This document shows positions 26,993 through 35,760 of a stretch of DNA of 64,000 nucleotides, piece by piece. The notes beneath the pieces are model-generated. The model was not told the DNA's origin. It searched no databases and saw nothing but the letters and a program-made list of their open reading frames with translations. Every line of letters starts with the position of its first letter. The stretch's first letter is position 1. The position numbers and the translations under genes are program-made. The stretch is from NCBI GenBank assembly GCA_903840265.1, contig CAIMFH010000180.1, forward strand, positions 1 through 64,000, written 5' to 3'. The DNA comes from an uncultured Schlesneria sp. (GTDB taxonomy: Bacteria > Planctomycetota > Planctomycetia > Planctomycetales > Planctomycetaceae).

Positions 26993-27925
26993 TTGCAATA
27001 CGTGTTCTACGTCATCGGCGGACTTGCGGTCGGCTTTCTGCTGAGTTGGTGGGTGGAAAGCATGAGCCAGACGGAACGGCGGCATAGCGGTTGGACCCTC
27101 GTTCCCCCGACGACGCGCTGGAAAAGAGGCGCGGCGATCATGTTGGTCACGGCGATCTTGTTCACCAGCTATCTGATCGTCGCCGACGAATGGCGCTGGC
27201 TCGACATTGAGGAAGTCCAGCCCACAGCCATCGGACGCAGGGCACGACTGATATATCATTTGACACTGATCTGTTTTCTAATCGCGGCGACCGCCGTCGA
27301 TTTCGATTGCTATATCATTCCCGATCAAATCACCATTCCGGGAACACTGGTAGGAGTACTGGCCGCCTGTGCCCTTGGTGAGTTGCAACTGTGTCACTGG
27401 TGGGTCGACTGGGTCGCCGCGATTCCTCATCTCCGCGGTCCGACGATTCCCGCCTGGTACGACACCCACCGGATTCTGCATGCGCTCGCCTGGAGTCTCT
27501 CGGGACTCGCTGCGGGTGCGATCATGACTTGGATCGCGCGTTGGATCAGTTCGCGGGTGTTGGGTCAGGAAGCGATGGGCTTGGGAGATGTCACGCTGAT
27601 GGCAATGATCGGCAGCTTCGTGGGCTGGCAAGCGATCATCCTCGTCTTTCTGTTCGCTCCCCTGGCGGGACTGACGGTGGGAGTCCTGATCAAGCTGATC
27701 TCGGGTAAGACCTATCTTCCCTATGGACCGTGGCTCAGCCTGGCGGCAGGGTTTGTCCTGTTCCGCTGGGCATGGCTGTGGGACAAGACTCGATTGATCT
27801 TCAGCGACTGGCTGGGGATGGCCATGCTGGCGGGCATCGGAGCGGTCGGATTCGTCGCCTTGCTGGTTCTGGTGCGACTGTATCGAGCGATACCGGGACG
27901 CGTGCAGAATACTGGTGACCTCTAA
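26993..27925 (+). CDS. Prepilin peptidase, A24 family, lacking the N-terminal methylase domain
   Basis: This aspartic membrane protease cleaves leader peptides of type IV pilin-like proteins. Both catalytic motifs are present: the first Asp in VDFDCYIIPDQITIP and the second in GLGDVTLMAMIG. Several membrane helices surround them. The usual N-terminal methyltransferase domain with two CxxC pairs is absent, as in archaeal and some bacterial short forms. The start is uncertain; I use TTG 26993 just before the first membrane helix, although the frame is open to 26816. Its substrates could include the DUF1559 pseudopilin at 41515. Confidence 0.85.
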   Translation: MQYVFYVIGGLAVGFLLSWWVESMSQTERRHSGWTLVPPTTRWKRGAAIMLVTAILFTSYLIVADEWRWLDIEEVQPTAIGRRARLIYHLTLICFLIAATAVDFDCYIIPDQITIPGTLVGVLAACALGELQLCHWWVDWVAAIPHLRGPTIPAWYDTHRILHALAWSLSGLAAGAIMTWIARWISSRVLGQEAMGLGDVTLMAMIGSFVGWQAIILVFLFAPLAGLTVGVLIKLISGKTYLPYGPWLSLAAGFVLFRWAWLWDKTRLIFSDWLGMAMLAGIGAVGFVALLVLVRLYRAIPGRVQNTGDL

Positions 27926-27966
27926 GTCGAACGCGCCAGACGCGTCGCAAGGCTGCGACTTGTATT

Positions 27967-28053
27967 TGGGAGCGCGAGGCTCCTGCCGAACCGCGCCCTG
28001 TCGATGGACTCACAATAACACGCGCGGCTCGGCAGGAGTCTTGCCCTTCCATT
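27967..28053. repeat. Inverted repeat, CGGCAGGAGxCTxGC type
   Basis: Arms at about 27967-28000 and 28021-28053 are inverted copies: the left, read on the minus strand, gives GCGCGGTTCGGCAGGAGCCT and the right on the plus strand GCGCGGCTCGGCAGGAGTCT. A 20-nt loop separates them. It lies between the peptidase stop and the lipoprotein gene and may be a terminator or mobile repeat. Confidence 0.65.
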
Positions 28054-28220
28054 CGCGAAAACACCACTGGTCGGTCATCGTTTCGGCAATCATGTCGTTA
28101 CTGTCAGCATGCGAAATCGACTTTTCGATTCCCCAATTGACTGATATGGTCCGCTCTCCGCTTGAGCCGAATCTTCGTCCGACTAGTCTGTGCGTCAGAT
28201 TTGGCCATGGAGCGATCTCT

Positions 28221-29171
28221 GTGTTCCACAACTCCCTTCTAAGACCGATTCTCGGAATCGTGCTGGCGATCGGTGTGATCGCCGTCGGGGGTTGCACGCA
28301 TCAATTTGGCGCTTACAAGTACGGTCGCTTTGAGGACTGCGCCTATCGACGCGGTCTGGATGAGAATCCCTCAGCTTTGGCGGGCGAGCCGCACAAGACG
28401 ATGGATGGTATCCGCTCGGCACTCGACTGGCCGTATCGCGTGATCGCTCGTAAGCCCAAGCCTGAAAGCTGGGCTCCAACCGAAGCGCAGACGCAAACGA
28501 TCGTGAATTACCTGGAGGAAAACGACCTCGAAGATGTGCAGGTCGAATTTAACTATTACAGTCCGCGGCATCGTTGGCGCAAATTGCGCGAGAACAAAGG
28601 AGTCGCTCCCGTTTGGAAGTACACGTTCGGTACGGTTCGCTGGGTCAATTACACGATCGCGCCTGGACGAGTGTTCGGGGCGACCCGATACGACCCCTAT
28701 TCGAATTGCCTGGAAGTCAACAACAACCGAGCTTATGAATCGCTCGAAGAGGCAGCCGAAGCAAAGATTGCACACCGCCTGAAATATCCAGGGCTGTTCT
28801 TCTCGACGGTCGGAATCACTCCGGTTGTTAACGTACTACCCGAGTTCTGGTCGAGTGCCGACATCGTCGAATACGCACGGGACCGGCAGGATTGGCCGCT
28901 GGAGAAAAAAGCGATCGAAGGGTACTACGTCGACACGGCGCTCAACGCGACCAGAATTGCGATGCTGAGTCCGAATTTTGTGGAAGGCCTGGCGATTAAC
29001 CTTGGCTGTGGAATGGCTGGCGAAGTCGCCTCGATTGCGTATGTCTCGGCACGTCAATCCGAGCGAGTGCGGAACGGCGAAGCAGAGAACGAAGATCTTT
29101 CGAAAAGCGTCTACGCCGACAACGATCAACCTAACGAGATCGGACATCTGCTTTGGTCCGATAGACGGTAA
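28221..29171 (+). CDS. Hypothetical lipoprotein
   Basis: I propose GTG 28221 as start because GGAG lies eight bases upstream and a lipoprotein signal follows (ILGIVLAIGVIAVGGC); ATG 28146 is an alternative. The 316-aa product carries conserved-looking charged and Trp-rich segments (NYYSPRHRWRKLRENKG, WKYTFGTVRWVNYTIAPGRVFG) and a short Ala/Gly-rich patch (LAINLGCGMAGEVASIAYV). YDPYSNCLEVNNN followed by an EAAEAKIAHR helix recalls a metal or peptidase-like fold, but I cannot name a family. It is convergent with the serine hydrolase gene. Confidence 0.75.
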   Translation: MFHNSLLRPILGIVLAIGVIAVGGCTHQFGAYKYGRFEDCAYRRGLDENPSALAGEPHKTMDGIRSALDWPYRVIARKPKPESWAPTEAQTQTIVNYLEENDLEDVQVEFNYYSPRHRWRKLRENKGVAPVWKYTFGTVRWVNYTIAPGRVFGATRYDPYSNCLEVNNNRAYESLEEAAEAKIAHRLKYPGLFFSTVGITPVVNVLPEFWSSADIVEYARDRQDWPLEKKAIEGYYVDTALNATRIAMLSPNFVEGLAINLGCGMAGEVASIAYVSARQSERVRNGEAENEDLSKSVYADNDQPNEIGHLLWSDRR

Positions 29172-29317
29172 ACGCGAACAGGGTCTGAGTTGGAAGCTAC
29201 CGAGAGCTGAAGATGCTTCTCTCTCGTCGCCTCGCATTGGCTTTGTCACTGGAGTGTTGCCTTCGAGGCTCATCGGAGGCTGCGAAGAATGACGGTTGGA
29301 AACGTTGGAAACCCATC

Positions 29318-30427
29318 CTACGAGAAGAGATCGGCCGCGATGGCGTCGTTGAGTTGACGAGTCCGTCGGTTGTGCTGACCTTCGCCGGCGCGACCATTAA
29401 AGAAGTAGGCGACGACGAGCCCCGATTCAGGATCGCACCAGCCTTGCGAGCACTGGGCTCCTCCATGGCCGAAGGTACGTGGTGAACATGACTGGCCGTA
29501 GCCGTAGGGAACCGTGGAGGCACCGTAGCGATTGGAGTCGATGATGACTCCCAAACCGAAGTCGATCACGTGCCCCAGAGTCGTATCATACTCCCCAACT
29601 CGATGAAGTGCGGTCATCGCGGCGACTGTTTGGGGACTGAGAATCGTCGCGTTTTCCCACGTCCCCTCATTCAACAACATCTCATAGAAGCGCCCCAGTT
29701 CGCGAATCGGTCCCCACGTATTTCCTCCGGGCGATGGAGTCGCGACTCGCGCGGGAGCGTCCCAATTGAGTGGGCGAAGCTCCGACTGGTCTCGAGTGTA
29801 TAGGCCCCCAACCCTTGAGCCGTACTCGCGATGTCGATCGATCGGCATCGCGGCCCACGTATCATTCATCTGCAACGGTCGCAAGAGGCGATCCCGCAGA
29901 ATATCGGCATAGGGTCTGCCTTCGATTCTTTGCAGAATCTCACCCAGGACGAACCAGCTGGACGCGGTGTGATAGCCGGCCGTTCTGCCAACGATCCAAT
30001 CGGCTTCCAGCGGTGCGACGCAAATTCGCTCGATTGTTTCCTGCCACTGCACGTCTGGCCAGCCGGTCTCCACATTGCGGAAGCCACCGGTGTGAGTCAG
30101 CAGATGGCGAATGGTGATCTGCTCTTTTCCCTGGTTCCCGAATTCGGGGAGAAAGCGAGTGACCAGATCGTCTAATCTCAGATCTGCCCGTTCCCAGGCT
30201 TGCAGGATCGCGACGGCGGTCAGTGGCTTTCCCGAAGACAGCCATAGGTTGATCGTCTCGGGAGTCATCGGATGATCGGGACGTGACATCCCAAGACCGG
30301 CATCAGCCAGCATTCGCCCGTTCACCGAGATATAAATCTGGCAACCGGTATGCAGCCCACGCTCGATTCCCAGATCGATGACGGCACTTGCCAGAGGAAA
30401 CGTTGCTCGAAAGACAGACTCGATCAT
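29318..30427 (-). CDS. Serine hydrolase, beta-lactamase (class C-like) family
   Basis: The 369-aa protein belongs to the penicillin-binding/beta-lactamase-related hydrolases (esterase EstB, D-aminopeptidase type). The nucleophile motif SxxK is S64-S-G-K67. A YHTASSW segment near residue 155 supplies the candidate Tyr, and FGHGGAQCSQGW near the C-terminus is the HxG motif. No clear signal peptide is seen, so it may be cytosolic. Substrate is unknown; true beta-lactamase activity is not implied. Confidence 0.88.
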   Translation of the reverse strand: MIESVFRATFPLASAVIDLGIERGLHTGCQIYISVNGRMLADAGLGMSRPDHPMTPETINLWLSSGKPLTAVAILQAWERADLRLDDLVTRFLPEFGNQGKEQITIRHLLTHTGGFRNVETGWPDVQWQETIERICVAPLEADWIVGRTAGYHTASSWFVLGEILQRIEGRPYADILRDRLLRPLQMNDTWAAMPIDRHREYGSRVGGLYTRDQSELRPLNWDAPARVATPSPGGNTWGPIRELGRFYEMLLNEGTWENATILSPQTVAAMTALHRVGEYDTTLGHVIDFGLGVIIDSNRYGASTVPYGYGQSCSPRTFGHGGAQCSQGWCDPESGLVVAYFFNGRAGEGQHNRRTRQLNDAIAADLFS

Positions 30428-30464
30428 GGGTTCAACCTGCCGAAACAGAATTCACGTCGTAGCG

Positions 30465-30577
30465 GCGAAGTCGCTGCTTCCGTCCGGATGAACCGGACGG
30501 AGAGCAAGGTCTTCGTGAAGGCGTGTGGGGTAGCTAGTGAGTTGTTGGCTCCGTTGGGGCGAGCCCAACGGAAGCCA
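30465..30577 (+). repeat. Double-hairpin repeat R1, copy A
   Basis: The unit has two stems: CCGTCCGG-ATGAA-CCGGACGG (30480-30500) and CCGTTGGGGCGAGCCCAACGG (30551-30571), joined by about 50 variable bases ending in GTTGTTGGCT. Copies lie at 39841-39965 (inverted) and 40010-40120. Here it lies in the 5' region of the hydrolase gene. Confidence 0.8.
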
Positions 30578-30655
30578 GGAGGAGTGCGAGACAAGACCGA
30601 GTGATGACAATGGCGCGTCCTCCAAGTTCCAGTGACCAACACCGCGCGCTGTCAT

Positions 30656-31273
30656 TTAAACCGCCAACCCTTTTTCGACCCGGATTCGACGAACCTCGTC
30701 CAATACTTCGTCGACGATTTCGCCATTACGCTCGAGTGCGAGGAATTCCAGATAGTTGACACCGATGTTGGCGATGACCGAGATGATCGCTGCGGCGAGA
30801 TGCAGTTTGTCGGGCGTGATGCCAAATAATCCTTTCGCTTGCATTGGCGAGGCGGGATCAGCGGCGGCCCCCAGCGCCCCGGTGCACAGCAGCAGCAAGA
30901 AGGCTCCCACCATGGCGGGCACTGTGCGATATTTGACGGTTTGACTACGTGTGCGAAACGTGGCGGGTAAGCGATAGGCATTAGACGTTTCTTCGATCCA
31001 GCGCCCGGTCCCCATGAAATAGGTTAGCACGATCGCATGTACCAACGTCGTCGACATGAGCGCCACTAACGCTGTCAAGAAGTGATACTGCACGCCTTGC
31101 TGAACGGCGGCCGTTGCCACTTTCGGATCCTCAATCATCAAACCCAGCATCATCGCGGCGATTAAGGTGACGGTGCTGACGAGCGCCAACGGCAAAAAAA
31201 TACGGACCACATTGTCTCCAGCGTTGATCTCAAACAAAAACTTGTACAGCGGCGAACTTCGCCACTCTCGCAT
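30656..31273 (-). CDS. Hypothetical multi-pass membrane protein
   Basis: The 205-aa product has about four hydrophobic helices: IFLPLALVSTVTLIAAMML, FLTALVALMSTTLVHAIVL, AMVGAFLLLLCTGALGAA and LAAAIISVIANIGVNYLEF, with a charged C-terminal tail (EIVDEVLDEVRRIRVEKG). The start overlaps the stop of the cysteine hydrolase gene (TAATG), so the two are translationally coupled. I do not recognise the family; no heme or metal ligands stand out apart from one His pair in helices 2 and 3. Confidence 0.78.
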   Translation of the reverse strand: MREWRSSPLYKFLFEINAGDNVVRIFLPLALVSTVTLIAAMMLGLMIEDPKVATAAVQQGVQYHFLTALVALMSTTLVHAIVLTYFMGTGRWIEETSNAYRLPATFRTRSQTVKYRTVPAMVGAFLLLLCTGALGAAADPASPMQAKGLFGITPDKLHLAAAIISVIANIGVNYLEFLALERNGEIVDEVLDEVRRIRVEKGLAV

Positions 31274-32217
31274 TACTTTGACGGACGCTTATCTTCGGCA
31301 AATTGAAATGGTTTGCCCGCGACCAAGTCGGTACTGGCGATCGTGGGACACCAGTTGGCTTCCACATGGGCGACCACCAAGTCAGTTCCTTCAAAATGGT
31401 TCACAAACGGCTTCATTTTCGAGGAGTACATCGTATCGGTCAGGTCGCGCACCAGCAGGACATTTTTGCCCTGAGCGACCAGTTGTCGAATCGCAAAGGG
31501 CCGTCCGAGAACGCACATATTCAGGTGAACGCCCATGATGATAACGTTGTCGATGCCTCGTTCGGCCAGCAGATTAAACGTCTCCTGCCCGTTGTCGGTG
31601 ATGGCGTCTTCTTCGGCGATGTCGATCGTTTTGATTTGACGAGTCCAGGGAGGAACGATTTCGCACTTCGTTGCACAATCGCATCCCATGTCTGTGTCAT
31701 CGATCGGCAGTTGGGACTCGCGTTTCGGATCGAGATAGCACCAGGCGGTTCCCCAGCGTTCGACTGTCGAAAGCGGAGCTGCGGTCTTCGCAAACTTTGC
31801 CGTGAGCGCACGTTTGCGTTGTGGAGAATCCTTGTAGAAATCAACGGTCGTACTGGGGGCGTGAATGACGAAGACGCCGCGCTGACGAGCAGCTGCGATG
31901 ACTTTGTTCATGGGAACCGCCAATTCTTCGACGCGGTGGGCGGCCCCTTTGCACCAGTGGTTGTCCCACATGTCGCAGATAATCAGCGCGGTCTTGCTGG
32001 GATCCCATTCTTTGGTCGATTCCACGATGTCCTGTGTCCGGGACCCGTCCGCCGCGGTCTTGGTGACTCGGGACCGTGTATGCAAAGTCAGCGGATTCGT
32101 CGTTCGTTCCACCGCTTTATCTCCCGCGTTAGAGATATGACCGCGAAGACTCGCCAGTACCGATCCTGCAATCAGCACCAGGCCTGCAATCACTGTTCGT
32201 CGACGCATGACGTTCAT
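31273..32217 (-). CDS. Exported cysteine hydrolase, isochorismatase family
   Basis: The 314-aa product has the isochorismatase/nicotinamidase fold: catalytic Asp in ALIICDMWDNHWC and catalytic Cys in GVHLNMCVLGRPF. The central region has the typical FNLLAERGIDNVIIMG. Family members hydrolyse amides or ethers. Unusually the N-terminus has MRRRTVIAGLVLIAGSVLA, a twin-arginine-like signal, suggesting export. The C-terminal part after the Cys (residues about 255-314) is longer than in nicotinamidases. It overlaps the downstream membrane-protein gene. Confidence 0.88.
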   Translation of the reverse strand: MNVMRRRTVIAGLVLIAGSVLASLRGHISNAGDKAVERTTNPLTLHTRSRVTKTAADGSRTQDIVESTKEWDPSKTALIICDMWDNHWCKGAAHRVEELAVPMNKVIAAARQRGVFVIHAPSTTVDFYKDSPQRKRALTAKFAKTAAPLSTVERWGTAWCYLDPKRESQLPIDDTDMGCDCATKCEIVPPWTRQIKTIDIAEEDAITDNGQETFNLLAERGIDNVIIMGVHLNMCVLGRPFAIRQLVAQGKNVLLVRDLTDTMYSSKMKPFVNHFEGTDLVVAHVEANWCPTIASTDLVAGKPFQFAEDKRPSK

Positions 32218-32583
32218 CCTTCACCGCAAGAACCACGAATCGCACTGCGTCTGCTATTCTGACTAAGTGAGAATCGAATTGCACGCGGAGGGATGACCAC
32301 CGCGAGGTGGCCCTCTTAAGTCAGAAGTCTGCTCGATCCGATCTGGACTTCCTGCGACCTGGAGCCAAAGCGGTGTCCAGCCACCACACTCCAAATGTTG
32401 GCATCCCACGGAGGAAGCTTGAAACGCGCATCCCGAGATTGTCAGGAAGGCGACTTCTTTTCGCGACGGACCTGACGATCACTCGACGCGGCAATGCCGA
32501 ACGCGTTATCACTGGTAGCTCCGATCTCGCCGCGATCGGGAATTGCCACGATTCTACAACGATGAGTTCAGGAAAGATCAAGG
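32218..32583. other. Intergenic stretch, little seen
   Basis: Region between divergent genes. A small GACCACCGCGAGGTGGCC hairpin lies near 32294-32311. AGGA lies about 10 bases before the ATG at 32584. I see no defended promoter and no gene. Confidence 0.45.
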
Positions 32584-34119
32584 ATGACTTTGGATTCTGT
32601 CGCTATTTCCACGCCACAACCGTCGACGAAAGCGACAAGCCCCGCGCCGATTTTTTCGCTGCGGTTTCAGTTGCTCTTGGGGGTCAATGTCGCGTTGGTC
32701 ATCCTGTTGACCTTGGCCCTGATTGCGGACTATCGCCGGGAACTGGCTCATCAGCTCCAGCATGAGAAGGCCGCGCTGCTGGCCGAGGCGGAAACGATCG
32801 CGGCAGCACTTCCGGCGTTGAATGCTTTGAATGTCGCCTCGATTCAACGACTACTGGAGTCGATCCTGACTGGCATGAGCAAGACGAGTGCTCCTCGACA
32901 CCGCATTCAAGTCGAATGGAACGGTCAAATCGTGGAATCCAAATCTGCGGCGGGCAATCCGCTGCGCGAGGATCTCGCCAGATCAAACTCCCCACCCAAG
33001 CCGCTAGGAGACGGAAACGCGGTCTGGGAAACCAAAGATTTGGTTGTCGGGATGTGCTCCAAGTCGGGGTTCATCGTTCACGTGGCCGAACCACTGGAAG
33101 GAATCCGACTCGAGATCGGATACGAAACGCTGGAGCGATTTGCGGTTCTCGTGATGGCCGCACTCGTCGCGATGGGGATCGTGGACTTCATCTTAGTGCG
33201 AGCACTGGTGCGTCCCATTGAACACTTGTCTCGAACAGTCGAGGCAATCGGTAACGGCAAACTGGGTGCCCAGGTGACCGAGTACCGGACCGCGGAACTG
33301 GCCGTCCTGGCGAAGTCGATCAATCGCATGAGCCAAATGCTGGCCGCACACGATCGCGAAGTGCATCAACAAATGTCGAAGGCCCGCCGCCTGCAGCAGC
33401 ACCTGCTGCCACCATGGCCCACTGTCGCCGGACTGACTACGGAACGTCGCTTTCTGCCCGCGACTGAAGTCACGGGGGACTATCACGAGGCGTTTCCACT
33501 CTCCAACGGCGAATGGCTATTTTGTATTGCTGATGTCACCGGCCACGGCATTCCGGCGGCGATGACAGCGGCCATGTTGAAGATCCTGTGTCACCAGGCG
33601 GTTGCGCAGACACACGATCCACAGCAGATTCTGACTCGCTTGAACAGCAACTTCGGCGCTGTCGTGATGCCGGGCGATTTCGCGACGATGCTGATCGTGC
33701 GCTGGCATCCCAGTCAACAGCGAATCTCTTTTGCCAACGGGGGACATGAGCCGGGCATGCTGATTCGGAAGAGTGGTGAACTGGTCCTGTTGGAATCGGA
33801 CGGCATGATGGTGGGGGCCGTCCCCGAAGCCCATTGGGCGCTGCATACTCATCCGATCTCTGTGGGAGATCGGCTGTTCATGTACACGGACGGAGCCGTC
33901 GAGGTGTTCAACGCCAGTCGCGAACTGTTCGGCCGAAAACGACTGTGCGATGCCTATCTGGCGAACCGCACCGAGCATCCCAAGATTGCCGTCCAGCAGA
34001 TCATTCAATGCCTGGACAATCATCGGGGCGAGCGGGCATTCAGTGACGATGTCACACTACTAATGATGGAGTTTGCTGCCGAATTCGCTCCGGAAGATGA
34101 CTCTGCTGCTGATCAGTAG
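32584..34119 (+). CDS. HAMP-SpoIIE (PP2C) membrane phosphatase
   Basis: The 511-aa protein has a first membrane helix (about 28-50), an extracytoplasmic sensor of about 130 residues, a second helix (about 180-204), a HAMP domain (LVRPIEHLSRTVEAIGNGKLG) and a SpoIIE-type PP2C domain (about 290-505). Metal-binding Asp residues are seen in VTGDYHEAF, CIADVTGHG, MYTDGAVEVF and FSDDVTLL. Such RsbU/RsbP-like enzymes dephosphorylate STAS proteins. An STAS protein is encoded at 20224, a possible but unproved partner. Confidence 0.92.
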   Translation: MTLDSVAISTPQPSTKATSPAPIFSLRFQLLLGVNVALVILLTLALIADYRRELAHQLQHEKAALLAEAETIAAALPALNALNVASIQRLLESILTGMSKTSAPRHRIQVEWNGQIVESKSAAGNPLREDLARSNSPPKPLGDGNAVWETKDLVVGMCSKSGFIVHVAEPLEGIRLEIGYETLERFAVLVMAALVAMGIVDFILVRALVRPIEHLSRTVEAIGNGKLGAQVTEYRTAELAVLAKSINRMSQMLAAHDREVHQQMSKARRLQQHLLPPWPTVAGLTTERRFLPATEVTGDYHEAFPLSNGEWLFCIADVTGHGIPAAMTAAMLKILCHQAVAQTHDPQQILTRLNSNFGAVVMPGDFATMLIVRWHPSQQRISFANGGHEPGMLIRKSGELVLLESDGMMVGAVPEAHWALHTHPISVGDRLFMYTDGAVEVFNASRELFGRKRLCDAYLANRTEHPKIAVQQIIQCLDNHRGERAFSDDVTLLMMEFAAEFAPEDDSAADQ

Positions 34120-34170
34120 TCTACTGCCTCTCGCCATGCGATCTATTTTGGATCACTCCGAGCTGCGATG

Positions 34171-35307
34171 TCAGTTACGTCGCATATCGACCGCGAACAT
34201 CGTGCTATTGACCAGTGCCTGGAACGGTGCAAACGGGCTGCGTGTTACAGGGAACGCTTGTCCGCCGGGGTAGTAGGTCAGACCCAGGAACGAATCGACC
34301 GTTCCCGTATCGGCGGGGCCGATGAAGTTCGCCTGGCCATAGATGGAGAGGTAGGAATTCAAGGGGACATCGATTTCAGCACCGAACACAAACTGATTGC
34401 CCGTCTTATTCAAATCACCCAACGCGAGGTTCGCCTGAGCGTGTCCTTCTGCCGCCCCGGCCCAAACCATCGTGCGGGTTCCTGCAGAGAACACATGCTG
34501 CCAGTAAACACTTCCCTGAGTCAGCGTCGACAACTGGATCGGGATCGTCTGGAAGTTCCCGTTGCCGCTTTGTGTTGGCACAGCAAACCAGACCCCAAAT
34601 TCGTTCGTGGCGGATGTCGCATACCCAACCCGTCCACGAACCTGTCCCAGAAAGAACTGATCGTAGTACGATTCGTACAGCGCGTCATAGGCAATCCCCC
34701 ATCGCCACGTATCAGTTCGCTGGAAGATTCCGACCGTCGAAAAGTTCTGGGTACGATGTGTCGAAGCCCCGACTCGTTCGAAGACCTGAACCGCGTTGTC
34801 GGTGTAGTTGATCGACGTGCCGATCTGGCCGCCAATCCCGTATTCGGCAAGCAGAGGAAAGCCCCAGTTCGCGGCCCAGCGGCTACCGAAGTTGGCGTTC
34901 ACACCAAAGTCTTGCGGCTGCTTGGAACCTTCCAAACCGCCAAACAACGTCAGTGTGTCCAACGGACGCCACCCGCTATCGTTGGATGTGGCAACGAATT
35001 CACCGTTGTCGAGAGACTGGTCCGCGTAACCGACAGAGTCAACGAGTTCTTCGTGAACGGCAGCAACGGGTTCAATCGCATATTTGGACGAGTCAACGTC
35101 CTTCCGCATCATCACTGCGGGCTCGATATGGACAGGCCCACCGACCGAGGTCTTGGTCAGCCATTGGTCACCAACATCAAAAACCGATGGTGAACCAGGT
35201 TCGACCCGTGGCGTTGTGGCTCTGCATTGATGAATGCCGACGTCGGCCAGGGACAGCAACGTCAAAGCCATTGTGGTCACGAATCGACGTGGTTTTTTAA
35301 GTAACAT
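34171..35307 (-). CDS. Probable outer-membrane beta-barrel-like protein
   Basis: I use ATG 35307, which begins a signal sequence (RRFVTTMALTLLSLADVG) and is preceded by GGAG. The 378-aa product has alternating hydrophobic/polar strands with aromatic belts from about residue 110 on: WRPLDTLTLFGGLEGSKQ, WGFPLLAEYGIGGQIGTSINY, WRWGIAYDALYESYYDQFFLGQVRG, AGTRTMVWAGAAEGH. This pattern fits a barrel in the outer membrane and resembles the planctomycete DUF6666-type proteins, from memory. Function unknown. It converges on the phosphatase gene with only 51 nt between stops. Confidence 0.72.
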   Translation of the reverse strand: MLLKKPRRFVTTMALTLLSLADVGIHQCRATTPRVEPGSPSVFDVGDQWLTKTSVGGPVHIEPAVMMRKDVDSSKYAIEPVAAVHEELVDSVGYADQSLDNGEFVATSNDSGWRPLDTLTLFGGLEGSKQPQDFGVNANFGSRWAANWGFPLLAEYGIGGQIGTSINYTDNAVQVFERVGASTHRTQNFSTVGIFQRTDTWRWGIAYDALYESYYDQFFLGQVRGRVGYATSATNEFGVWFAVPTQSGNGNFQTIPIQLSTLTQGSVYWQHVFSAGTRTMVWAGAAEGHAQANLALGDLNKTGNQFVFGAEIDVPLNSYLSIYGQANFIGPADTGTVDSFLGLTYYPGGQAFPVTRSPFAPFQALVNSTMFAVDMRRN

Positions 35308-35760
35308 CGAAATCACTCCGTGGCTCAAGTTGCGACACTCAAGGCCCAAAGCATGGTGAGAGCTGTACAAATCTGCGTTAAGCACACGCTGAATGGAAGT
35401 TAGGTCACTTTTATCAGAGCGTCGGAGGCGGATTTTTATCGTCTGCCACCAAGTCGATTGCCGTGCAAATCGCGCCGACGGGGTTTGGTCAGCAGATTAG
35501 GTCGAACCCGTCTTAGACAATTGATCTGCACGACCATCGCAGCAGGCACGATCGGGAAAACCCTCAGAGACCCGACAGGCTCGCGCGAAAAAACTGCTGC
35601 AATCGATGTTGCATTTGATACACACGCGGACACGAGCAAGGTTTGGAAGGTGCAGATTCTAGCGAGAGGTGCCTGCGAGCTCTCCATCGCTCGGCGAAGA
35701 CGTGATTCATCGTGAGTCGTCGGTCTTCGAACAGGTTCCCACGCGGCGAGACCATAGCCG
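35308..35760. other. Intergenic stretch before the kinase gene
   Basis: About 450 nt between divergent genes. A minus-strand open frame overlapping the kinase start (35436-35885) looks like an antisense shadow. No repeats or clear promoter boxes were found. It probably holds promoters for both neighbours. Confidence 0.45.
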
